Below, in pieces: positions 37,179 through 43,945 of a stretch of DNA of 64,000 nucleotides. Source of the DNA: an uncultured Oscillospiraceae bacterium (lineage in GTDB: Bacteria > Bacillota > Clostridia > Oscillospirales > Oscillospiraceae); the NCBI GenBank assembly GCA_947625045.1, contig CANQMW010000003.1:62001-126000 (forward strand). The letters run 5' to 3'. Below the pieces are notes generated by a model. That model was given only the letters and a program-made list of their open reading frames with translations, made no database searches and was not told where the DNA came from. Made by a program: the position numbers and the translations under genes. Every line of letters begins with the position of its first letter. The stretch's first letter is position 1.

Positions 37179-38348
37179 TCACGAAAAGCGCCGGTCTTCC
37201 TCCTCAAAGCGGTAATAGCCCCTGGCGACGCGCTTTCCGCTCACCAGCGACACCGCCGTGATCTCCGCCCGGCCCGGGGCCAGGTCCAGCCAGAGCATGT
37301 TCCCCTCCGTCCACTCCTTGGGCCGGAGCGGCTCCTCCGGCTTCAGGGCGGTGGCGCGGACACTGCCGCCGTTGATATAGAGGATGCTCCGCTCCCGGTC
37401 CGTCTCCACGCAGCCGGCAGGGCAGTTCATGGAGATATGGGTGTGCCCGGACAGGAACAGGATGTTCCGGTGGGCCTCCAATATCCGCTGCAGCTGTCCG
37501 TCCCGGCTGAAGTAGGGCATATCCCCCGCCCGGCGGCGCTGGGGATTGTGGGCCAGCAGCGGCGCGTGGCACAGCACCACGTGCCAGGCGGCGGCCGTTT
37601 CCGTCAAATGCCTGTCCAGCCAGGGCAGCTGCCCCTGGCGCTGAAAGGCCAGCTTCCGGCCCGGCCGGGCGGCGTTGAGCCCGATGACGTCCATATCCCC
37701 CAGCCTGGCGGCCCAGGCGCCGCTTGTGTCCCGCTCCACGGCCAGGCCCAACCGCTCCGCCCGGTCCAGCAGCCGCTCCTGCAGGGCGTAAAAGCTCTCT
37801 CCGGCGTCGGGGCGGACGGAAAAGTCGTGGTTTCCCGCCACGGCCAGCATGGGCGTTTCCGGCGGAAGCCGGTCCTCTATGAGCTGCCGGAGAAGCGCAA
37901 ACTGCTCCGGCGTGCCGTCGTTGACCATGTCCCCGGCGCACAGCACCGCCCGGCCCGCTCCGGCCATGGCTAGGGCCCGGCCCGCCTGCCAGGGCCTGCC
38001 GCCGAGATGCAGGTCGGTGACGAAGCCCAGCCGAACGGCATCCTCCATGGGCGGCGCGGGCTGCCGGTCCCCCAGGGGCACGAGGGCCTCCCCCGCTGTC
38101 ACCATGTCGGGCGATACCGCCCGGACAAAGACATGGGTGGCCTCCCGGGGCACCGCCCGGCCGCCGGTATACCGAAACGCGCCCCGGCCGGAGGGGTCTA
38201 TGGGCAGGAAGGCAAAGGCCGTCCAGTCCGGCAGGGGGCCCGCGTCATCCGCCCACCAAAGGCCCGCCATGAGCGCGCCGGGGGCGCGGACCGTGTAGAG
38301 CCCATCCGCCCCGCCGGGCCGGGTCCATTCCACCCGCAGCCGGATCAC
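37179..38348 (-). CDS. Calcineurin-like metallophosphoesterase
   Basis: Metal-dependent phosphoesterase of 389 residues. The first about 110 residues form a beta-rich domain, then all the family motifs follow in order: VTDLHLG, CAGDMVND, VAGNHD, CHAP and LSGHTHI. No signal peptide is present. The start is GTG 38348, overlapping the upstream paralogue-B stop (GTGA). It lies between the two paralogous unknown genes. The family includes phosphodiesterases and nucleotide or RNA 2',3'-cyclic phosphatases, so a role in RNA end or nucleotide processing fits the neighbourhood, but the substrate cannot be read from the sequence. Confidence 0.87.
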   Translation of the reverse strand: MIRLRVEWTRPGGADGLYTVRAPGALMAGLWWADDAGPLPDWTAFAFLPIDPSGRGAFRYTGGRAVPREATHVFVRAVSPDMVTAGEALVPLGDRQPAPPMEDAVRLGFVTDLHLGGRPWQAGRALAMAGAGRAVLCAGDMVNDGTPEQFALLRQLIEDRLPPETPMLAVAGNHDFSVRPDAGESFYALQERLLDRAERLGLAVERDTSGAWAARLGDMDVIGLNAARPGRKLAFQRQGQLPWLDRHLTETAAAWHVVLCHAPLLAHNPQRRRAGDMPYFSRDGQLQRILEAHRNILFLSGHTHISMNCPAGCVETDRERSILYINGGSVRATALKPEEPLRPKEWTEGNMLWLDLAPGRAEITAVSLVSGKRVARGYYRFEEEDRRFS

Positions 38349-38881
38349 GCCTCTTCCCCCGTGTCCTCCGGGCCAAAGCACGCCAGCTCCTGTATCTTTT
38401 TCCAGAGGTCATCCTCCAGGTCCCGCACATCCTCCGTCACGGTGACGGCAGGCGTTTTGTCCGTGTGGCAGACGCAGGTGAACTTTCCGCCATGGCACAG
38501 AAGATACCAGCGGAAATACCGGTCCTCATGGAGATAGTCGAAGCTGTCGAAGCAGGGGAACCGCTCCGTCATCACCAGCACATCCCGGCCGTATACGTCC
38601 TTGGCCCAGGGGCTGCCCTTCTCCCGATGGGCGGCCAGCATGGCCAGGCCAAAATAGGGCCTGCCCGCGGCCATGAAGCACGCCGCCGGGAAGAACAGCT
38701 TAACGCCCAGGGGCCTGCGTGTCCGCCGGGGCTCGCCCCGGGCGTCCCTTTCCCGGCTGACCCACTCCAGCCGGACGGTGGAATCGTAAGAAATGCCCCC
38801 GCAGCCGGAGCGCCTGATCTGCCGTCCCGGGCCGGTCTCCCTGGGGACCATGTCCCCCGCGCGGCTCCACCTTTTGTCCAT
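38345..38881 (-). CDS. Unknown protein, paralogue B of the gene at 36511
   Basis: A 178-residue protein of no recognised family, related to the 217-residue protein downstream. Shared blocks are MVPRETG, VRLEWVSRE, TERFPCFDSFDYL, YFRWYLLCHGGKFTCVCHTD and AVTVTEDVRDLE. It lacks the Pro-rich N-terminal stretch of paralogue A. ATG 38881 follows GGAGG by about 12 bases, a long spacing; the upstream stop is 8 bases away. Two diverged copies on either side of a metallophosphoesterase point to duplication of a functional unit rather than random neighbours. Confidence 0.7.
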   Translation of the reverse strand: MDKRWSRAGDMVPRETGPGRQIRRSGCGGISYDSTVRLEWVSRERDARGEPRRTRRPLGVKLFFPAACFMAAGRPYFGLAMLAAHREKGSPWAKDVYGRDVLVMTERFPCFDSFDYLHEDRYFRWYLLCHGGKFTCVCHTDKTPAVTVTEDVRDLEDDLWKKIQELACFGPEDTGEEA

Positions 38882-38888
38882 GGGCGGC

Positions 38889-39191
38889 TTATTCCTCCAC
38901 GGTGATGCCGTCGATGGCGAGGGGAACGCCCTGCTTCTCCGCAAAGCTCTGGGCGGCAGAGATGATCTTCTCCGCGTTGTGGTTTACGAGGAAGGACACG
39001 ATCTGGTTCCGGGTGCTCTCCGGCAGAGCGTTGATCGTCCCTCTGATCACCGCGGGGGGCAGGGACGCGATGCCGCTGAGCATCTTTGCCATGGGGCCGT
39101 CCATGGTCCCCAGTTTGTCCTTCAGCAGCGGCAGCGCTTTTTCCGCCACGGCGGCGTAGTCTATCTTGCCTATCTCAAGTGTAATCTTCAT
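38889..39191 (-). CDS. Small unknown cytoplasmic protein
   Basis: A 100-residue protein of no recognised family. A beta-strand start (MKITLEIGKID) is followed by helices, including LPPAVIRGTINALPESTRNQIV. No signal peptide or Cys is present. ATG 39191 is taken because AAGAAGG precedes it and the longer reading would cover a hairpin leader. It is the first gene after the hairpin at 39243-39285 and lies 8 bases before paralogue B, so it probably opens the transcript that carries the phosphoesterase, ARH and RNA-repair genes. Confidence 0.65.
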   Translation of the reverse strand: MKITLEIGKIDYAAVAEKALPLLKDKLGTMDGPMAKMLSGIASLPPAVIRGTINALPESTRNQIVSFLVNHNAEKIISAAQSFAEKQGVPLAIDGITVEE

Positions 39192-39242
39192 CTTTGTACC
39201 TTCTTTCTGCATGAAAGCGCTCTGTTTTTCGCAAAGTTTTAC

Positions 39243-39285
39243 AAAAACACCTTGCATCCATTATAGATGAACGCAAGGTGTTTTT
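39243..39285 (-). terminator. Terminator-like hairpin with a -10 box in its loop
   Basis: Thirteen-base arms AAAAACACCTTGC (39243-39255) and GCAAGGTGTTTTT (39273-39285), with a 17-base loop. On the minus strand it follows the kinase-LRR gene and ends in TTTTTG. The loop contains TATAAT on the minus strand (39265-39260), which could be the -10 of the downstream 100-residue gene, so one element may both end and start transcription. Confidence 0.65.
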
Positions 39286-39328
39286 GGTACGCAAATTGCA
39301 GACTTTTGCATAAGATGTCAAAAATCTG

Positions 39329-41194
39329 TCAGTCCCATGTGGATATCACGATACCGGTCCGATCGGCCAGCATTTGGCTCACGGCGTCCAGCTGTTCGGG
39401 GGCGCAGCCCACCCGGTCCAGGAAGGGCAGCGAGTGGAGCACATCCGCCAGGGCGGCGGTATCCATCCGCTCGACGTTCAGCTGTGTCAGGGCGGTGAGA
39501 CTTTCCAGGGGCGCCGGGTCCAGAGGGGCCGTGCCCCGCACGTCCAGGTATTCCAGCCGGGTCATCGTCTCCAGACCTTCAAGGCTTTCCGTGGGCACAT
39601 CCGCGAACAGCTGCGTAAGACCCGTGAGCCCGGACAGGCAGGTCATATCCGCCAGCGGCTCGTCGCTCCAAAGATACAGCTGCTTGAGCCCGGTGAGGCC
39701 GCCGATGATCTCCAGGTCCTGCGCTCCCGCGGGCCGCACGAACAGGCAGACCAGCCAGTCCATGGACTTGAGCGCGGACAGGTCCGTAAGCTCCGGGCAG
39801 TCCATGACGCGCAGGTACTCCAGCTTCGGTATCTGAGCGACGGCGGCGAGATCCGATATGCTGGTGGCCCCGGCGAACAGGGTGCGCAGCGCCCGGCACT
39901 GGGCCAGGGGGGACAGGTCCCGGACGGGGTTGTCGCTGATATACAGGTCTATCAGGCGCTGGCACTGGCTCAGGGGGGACAGGTCCGTTATCTCATTGCC
40001 ATGCAGGGCCAGGCGCAGCACCCATTTCCCCTCCAAGGGGGACAGGTCCGTGATGCGCTGGTCACACAGGGCCAGCTCCAGCAGATTGGGGAAGCTGGGG
40101 ATATCCTCCAGGGTGTCCACCGTACCGCCGGTGGGGGCGGGCCGGCCGTCTATCGTCAGCTCCGCGCCGTGCACATCCATCTGCTGCCAGCTGTCGAAGT
40201 GTTCGTTCCCGCAAAGGTAGATACCGGATATCTGCGCAAGGTCCTCCAGGGTCACCGTGCCCGGCTCTTTGCCCAGCTGGCGGCAGACCTCCGCCTCGAT
40301 GGCGGGGCTGTGGAAGACATAGGCCCCCGGGACCGCCGCCCTGCGGCTTGGCAGCACGACAGCCGCCGCCAGGGCGCACACCGCGAGCAGCCCGCTCAAT
40401 GCCAGCGCGACGGTGCGGAGCACACCGGGCCGCTTCCCGGCGGCCGCCCGCTCCAAGGCCCGCTCCAGGGCCTCCGCGCTCTGATACCGGTCCGCGGGAT
40501 CGAAGCGGGTGCACTTTTCCACCACGCTCCCCAGGGGCGCGGGCATATCGCCCTTTTCCAGCCGGTTTTCCCCGGTGGCCAGCTCGTGGAGCAGTACGCC
40601 CAGGGCGTAAATATCGGACCGGGGGTCCGTCTGGCGGTAGCCAAACTGCTCCGGCGGGGCGGAGAAGGCGGTGACCCGCAGCTCCGTGTCCCGGCTGTCC
40701 TGCTCGTCATAAAAGCGGGAGATGTCAAAGTCGATGAGCACATACTCCCCCGACCGGGTGCGGATGACGTTCTCCGCCTTGATGTCCCGGTGGATGAGGG
40801 GCGGGTCCTGGCTGTGGAGCTTTTCCAGCGTCCGGCAGAGGGAGATGCCGATGCGGGCCGTCTCCTGGGGGGAGAAGGGGCCCTTCTTCTGCACCAGGTC
40901 CAGCAGGGTCTCCCCCTCCACGTACTCCCGCAGCAGGTATCCCACGCCGCCCGAGAGGAACCAGCGGCGCATTTTGGGTATGCCGGCATCCGTCAGGCGG
41001 GACAGGAGATCAAACTTCTTCTCCGTGTCCGCCGCGGGCCGGGCAAAGCGCCGGAGCACCAGTTTTTCGCCGGTACGCTTGTCCTGCAAAAGCAGGGTCT
41101 GCCGCTCCGCGCCCTCCTTCAAAAGGGCCAGGGGCTCATACCCTGCCGCCAGCTCCGGGGGCAGCCAGCGCTCCATGGCGCCGCCCGCCGTCAT
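39329..41194 (-). CDS. Membrane Ser/Thr protein kinase with extracellular leucine-rich repeats
   Basis: Receptor-like kinase of 621 residues. The kinase domain is at about 20-255 with catalytic loop HRDIKAEN (D137), metal motif DFD (155-157) in place of DFG, and SAPPEQFGYRQTDPRSDIYALG for the activation/APE region. The Gly-rich loop is weak (LLKEGAERQTLLL). One membrane helix is at about 264-287, and outside it an about 330-residue region with LRRs (ITDLSPLEGK, ITDLSPLSQC, VRDLSPLAQC). Bacterial Hanks-type kinases usually carry PASTA domains, so LRRs are unusual. The gene overlaps the XRE regulator gene by 4 bases. No matching PP2C phosphatase is seen. Confidence 0.88.
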   Translation of the reverse strand: MTAGGAMERWLPPELAAGYEPLALLKEGAERQTLLLQDKRTGEKLVLRRFARPAADTEKKFDLLSRLTDAGIPKMRRWFLSGGVGYLLREYVEGETLLDLVQKKGPFSPQETARIGISLCRTLEKLHSQDPPLIHRDIKAENVIRTRSGEYVLIDFDISRFYDEQDSRDTELRVTAFSAPPEQFGYRQTDPRSDIYALGVLLHELATGENRLEKGDMPAPLGSVVEKCTRFDPADRYQSAEALERALERAAAGKRPGVLRTVALALSGLLAVCALAAAVVLPSRRAAVPGAYVFHSPAIEAEVCRQLGKEPGTVTLEDLAQISGIYLCGNEHFDSWQQMDVHGAELTIDGRPAPTGGTVDTLEDIPSFPNLLELALCDQRITDLSPLEGKWVLRLALHGNEITDLSPLSQCQRLIDLYISDNPVRDLSPLAQCRALRTLFAGATSISDLAAVAQIPKLEYLRVMDCPELTDLSALKSMDWLVCLFVRPAGAQDLEIIGGLTGLKQLYLWSDEPLADMTCLSGLTGLTQLFADVPTESLEGLETMTRLEYLDVRGTAPLDPAPLESLTALTQLNVERMDTAALADVLHSLPFLDRVGCAPEQLDAVSQMLADRTGIVISTWD

Positions 41195-41646
41195 AGGATG
41201 CCCGCCAGGCCCCGGGCCAGCAGCTGCTCGTCCGTGGCCAAGATGCCCATCCGATTCTGAAGGGCGAAGATGATGACCGCGTCCCGCAGCACCCGGGGAT
41301 AGAGCGCCCCCCGCTGAGCCGTGCGCAGCAGGGACTGGGCCTGGGTCACCGACAGCTCCATCACCAGCGCCAGGCGCAGGATGATGTCACGGCTGGGCCG
41401 GCGCTCGCCGCTGCACAGCTGATAGGTGAACGACCGGCTCAGAAGCGCCGCCTCGCTCAGCTGGGTGGCGTTCAGGCCCCGCTCCTTCATGTACCCGGCC
41501 AGGCACTGGGTGAATGTGGGCGCGGCCATGTCCCCGTCCAGGGACTTCAGCGCGCTCGTCAGGGTCCGGGACCGCTCCAGTATATCCAAAAGCTCCTCCG
41601 TATCCCGCGCGGGCACTTTTTTCTCCGCGCTGCGGCTGGACTGCAT
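41191..41646 (-). CDS. XRE-like helix-turn-helix regulator coupled to the kinase
   Basis: A 151-residue protein. The middle region carries a helix-turn-helix of XRE type, around GLNATQLSEAALLSRSFTYQ (about 57-76), with the following RRPSRDIILRLALVM typical of the family. The C-terminal about 40 residues are helical. ATG 41646 follows GGGGAGGTGATC and a clear promoter at 41691-41718. Its stop overlaps the kinase start by 4 bases (ATGA), so regulator and kinase are made together. The regulator may be phosphorylated by the kinase; this is inference. Confidence 0.8.
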   Translation of the reverse strand: MQSSRSAEKKVPARDTEELLDILERSRTLTSALKSLDGDMAAPTFTQCLAGYMKERGLNATQLSEAALLSRSFTYQLCSGERRPSRDIILRLALVMELSVTQAQSLLRTAQRGALYPRVLRDAVIIFALQNRMGILATDEQLLARGLAGIL

Positions 41647-41690
41647 GTGATCACCTCCCCAGAGAAAGTTTCAGATCTTTATACATTCAA

Positions 41691-41718
41691 ATTATACGGT
41701 CTCCGGCGCAAAAGTCAA
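41691..41718 (-). promoter_or_regulatory. Promoter of the XRE/kinase operon
   Basis: On the minus strand TTGACT (41718-41713), a 16-base spacer and TATAAT (41696-41691), 45 bases before the start codon. Confidence 0.78.
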
Positions 41719-41733
41719 GAAACCGATAGGCGA

Positions 41734-42378
41734 TCATCCCCGATTTTTGCGGTCGTCTTCGATCTTTTCCTTCCACCGAGCCGTCAGGGGCCGGGCCGAC
41801 CGCACCGCCGACACGGCGCATGTCACGGCGTCGTAGTTCACGGCGATGCCCTGGCCGTCGTTGCGGAAGGTGACGGCCCGGTCGGCGCCGATGCCGATAT
41901 GTCCCGCCGCGGCCACCGCGTCGATGTTGGCGCCCAAAAACAGGAACTCCCAGCCGTACTTTGTCTTCTCGTGTTCGATCATGGCCCTGACCTTACCGGC
42001 GGAATAGTGACGGCTGGCGTTCTCCATGCCGTCGGTGGTGATGACGAACAAGGTGTGCTCCGGCACGTCCTCGGGCCGGGCGTAGCGGTGGATGTTTTTG
42101 ATGTGGTCGATGGCCCCGCCCACGGCGTCCAGCAGCGCCGTGCAGCCCCGGACAAAGTACACGTCCTCCGTCATGGCGGGCACGTCCTTCACCGGCACCC
42201 GGTCATGGATGAGCTCCGCGGTGTTGTCGAAGAGGTAGGTGGTCACATACGCCTCGCCCGGCTCCTTCTTCTGCTTTTCCAGCATGGAATTGAACCCGCC
42301 GACGGTGTCCCTCTCCAGGCCGCTCATGGACCCGCTGCGATCCAGGATGAATACCAGCTCCGTGATATTGTTCTTCAT
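41734..42378 (-). CDS. von Willebrand factor A domain protein
   Basis: A cytoplasmic vWA protein of 214 residues. The MIDAS metal motif DRSGSMSG is at about residues 13-20, with further MIDAS positions in the RGCTALLDAVG and TTDGMEN regions. ATG 42378 follows AGGAGG by 8 bases. The SD is buried in a long hairpin (42382-42429). The gene lies between the macrodomain gene and the XRE/kinase operon. vWA proteins of this size act as metal-dependent assembly factors, for example TerY-like proteins found with kinases. The link to the kinase next to it is suggestive only. Confidence 0.87.
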   Translation of the reverse strand: MKNNITELVFILDRSGSMSGLERDTVGGFNSMLEKQKKEPGEAYVTTYLFDNTAELIHDRVPVKDVPAMTEDVYFVRGCTALLDAVGGAIDHIKNIHRYARPEDVPEHTLFVITTDGMENASRHYSAGKVRAMIEHEKTKYGWEFLFLGANIDAVAAAGHIGIGADRAVTFRNDGQGIAVNYDAVTCAVSAVRSARPLTARWKEKIEDDRKNRG

Positions 42379-42381
42379 GAA

Positions 42382-42429
42382 AAAAACCTCCTGTACTGTG
42401 TTTTGATGGTCACAGTATAGGAGGTTTTT
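42382..42429 (-). promoter_or_regulatory. Terminator-like hairpin that sequesters the vWA ribosome binding site
   Basis: Nineteen-base arms (42382-42400 and 42411-42429) pair at 18 of 19 positions around a 10-base loop. On the minus strand the 3' arm holds AGGAGG and is followed by a T-run and then the ATG. The same structure can end transcription from the macrodomain gene and hide the vWA SD. Confidence 0.65.
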
Positions 42430-42440
42430 GTCTGGGTTTG

Positions 42441-42457
42441 GTCGCCCGCCGGGCGAC
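42441..42457. promoter_or_regulatory. Short GC hairpin after the macrodomain gene
   Basis: GTCGCCC (42441-42447) and GGGCGAC (42451-42457) with a 3-base loop, 6 bases past the macrodomain stop. No T-run follows on the minus strand (there is one on the plus strand), so it may block 3' exonucleases rather than terminate. Confidence 0.4.
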
Positions 42458-42463
42458 ATTTTT

Positions 42464-43492
42464 TCACGCCCCCAAGAGGCTCTGGTCGAAGGCGAACAGC
42501 GCCTCGTTGATCTCGAAGACGTTGTAGTTGCCCTTGCGGATGAAGTACTCCACTATGACGTCGAACTTGCTGGCGGGGGAAAAGGCGTATCCGGCCTTGG
42601 CCAGCATGTCCTCCGTCTCGGCAAGGGGCAGCTCCAGGGCGATGGCGAAGGCCAATGCCGTAGCCTTGCTGGGCTTGTAGTGGATGTCGCCCCGTATCTT
42701 GGAAAAGAGCTTTCTGTCGATATTGGCCTTCTTGTAGCACTGGGCGTCGGTCATGCCCTTTTCGTCGATCTTCCTGAGCAGCATCTGGGTGAAGCTCTCG
42801 TCGATCTGCCCCAGCAGCCGTTTCAGCGTAGGATAGGCGCTCCCCGCCGCGTTGGCGGCCGCCGGGGCGGCGCCCACGGGCCGGGGGGCGAATTCCCCGG
42901 TCTGCGCCTTGAACTGGGCCAGGCGCATCCGGGAGGCGCAGGCATCATAGTGGGTGTCCACATAGTGGTCGTCGATGTACTCGTGCACGTCGGGGAAGAG
43001 CTTTTTGCTGAGAAGAAAGGGCGTGGGGCTGAACACCACCAGCGTGACGAGCATCTCCTCCCCATCGGCTTCCAGCAAAAAGCCGCTGATGGCGTCCACC
43101 GCCACCCGCAGGGCCTCATCCTTGGGGTAGCCGTACACTCCGGCGGAGATCAGAGGGAAGGCCACCGTATGAAGGCCGCGCTCCTTTGCCAGGGCCAGGG
43201 ACGCGCGGTAGCAGCTTCGCAGCACCTGCTCCTCCCCGTGCTTCCCGTCCTCATAGACGGGCCCCACCGTGTGGATGACGTATTTGCAGGGCAGGCGGTA
43301 GCCGCGGGTGATCTTGGCCTGGCCCCGCTCACAGCCCCCCAGGGTCCGGCACTCCTCCAGAAGCCCCGGTCCGGCGGCCTTATGGATGGCGCCGTCCACC
43401 CCGCCCCCGCCCAGCAGTGCGGGCTGGGCCGCATTCACGATGGCGTCCACCTCCATCTTGGTGATGTCATTTCGTACCAGTACCAGCGGCAT
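42464..43492 (-). CDS. Macrodomain protein with C-terminal HTH-like domain
   Basis: Protein of 342 residues. Residues about 1-170 are a macrodomain: VRNDIT, the ADP-ribose-binding [20 protein letters not shown] region (18-36) and [12 protein letters not shown]. Known members remove ADP-ribose from proteins or nucleic acids, or process ADP-ribose 1''-phosphate. After a linker of about 75 residues, the C-terminal about 100 residues ([16 protein letters not shown] and [16 protein letters not shown]) look like an XRE-type helix-turn-helix domain. ATG 43492 follows GGAGGAG. A promoter lies at 43524-43552. The fusion could couple ADP-ribose sensing to regulation. Confidence 0.88.
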   Translation of the reverse strand: MPLVLVRNDITKMEVDAIVNAAQPALLGGGGVDGAIHKAAGPGLLEECRTLGGCERGQAKITRGYRLPCKYVIHTVGPVYEDGKHGEEQVLRSCYRASLALAKERGLHTVAFPLISAGVYGYPKDEALRVAVDAISGFLLEADGEEMLVTLVVFSPTPFLLSKKLFPDVHEYIDDHYVDTHYDACASRMRLAQFKAQTGEFAPRPVGAAPAAANAAGSAYPTLKRLLGQIDESFTQMLLRKIDEKGMTDAQCYKKANIDRKLFSKIRGDIHYKPSKATALAFAIALELPLAETEDMLAKAGYAFSPASKFDVIVEYFIRKGNYNVFEINEALFAFDQSLLGA

Positions 43493-43523
43493 CGGCGTCT
43501 CCTCCTTGTTCCGGCTTTCTTCT

Positions 43524-43552
43524 ACCTTAACGCCCCGCCATGAAATAGTCAA
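43524..43552 (-). promoter_or_regulatory. Promoter of the macrodomain gene
   Basis: On the minus strand TTGACT (43552-43547), a 17-base spacer and TAAGGT (43529-43524). The -10 is weak. The -35 directly abuts the terminator of the upstream peptide gene. Confidence 0.55.
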
Positions 43553-43597
43553 GCGCAAAAACGCCCCGCCGCTTCACGCGGCAGGGAGCTTTTGCGC
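43553..43597 (-). terminator. Terminator of the GG-leader peptide gene
   Basis: Long imperfect inverted repeat: GCGCAAAAACGCCCCGCCGC (43553-43572) against the GCGGC...GCTTTTGCGC arm (43578-43597), with a loop around TTCAC. On the minus strand the 3' arm contains a T5 run. Confidence 0.75.
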
Positions 43598-43632
43598 CTT
43601 ATGTCACAGTCGCATATTTATCCTGGAGCGGG

Positions 43633-43869
43633 TCACTTGACCGCCAGCCCGGGGCAGGTCGCGGAGGGGGCCAGCCCGGCCATCATAGCGCCCACCGCCC
43701 CCGTCGGATAATAACAGCACTGGGGCGTCGAGGCATACATACAGCGATCACAGTTATTCCGGGGAAACTGCGATGCAAATTCGCCGAGGAAATCACTGAG
43801 GTCTCCCCCTGCCACCGCGTCCAGGGCCTCGTCGGCCAGCTCCTCAAAGCTCTTTTTGTTCTCGCTCAT
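43633..43869 (-). CDS. Cys-rich small peptide with double-glycine leader (second locus)
   Basis: A 78-residue peptide. The leader MSENKKSFEELADEALDAVAGG ends in a double-Gly site at residues 21-22. The core has CDRC, CC and a late Cys (SATCPGL), Gly/Ala-rich hydrophobic segments and no Lys-rich tail. AAAGGAG stands before ATG 43869. The leader pattern EAL-AV-GG matches the peptide at 24390-24614, 19 kb away, although the cores differ. Both probably use the same distant peptidase-ABC exporter. Possible roles are bacteriocin, signalling peptide or RiPP precursor. It has its own terminator. Confidence 0.72.
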   Translation of the reverse strand: MSENKKSFEELADEALDAVAGGDLSDFLGEFASQFPRNNCDRCMYASTPQCCYYPTGAVGAMMAGLAPSATCPGLAVK

Positions 43870-43945
43870 ATCCGTTCTCCTTTCGGCGTTCTGTCTCTTT
43901 ATACGACCCAACGGGACAAAAGGGCCAATGGACCGGAAAAATCAT

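Noticed and set aside
41734-42378. Assignment of the vWA/kinase pair to the TerY-P triad
   Set aside because: The triad also needs a PP2C phosphatase and a kinase with a different layout. Neither is present.
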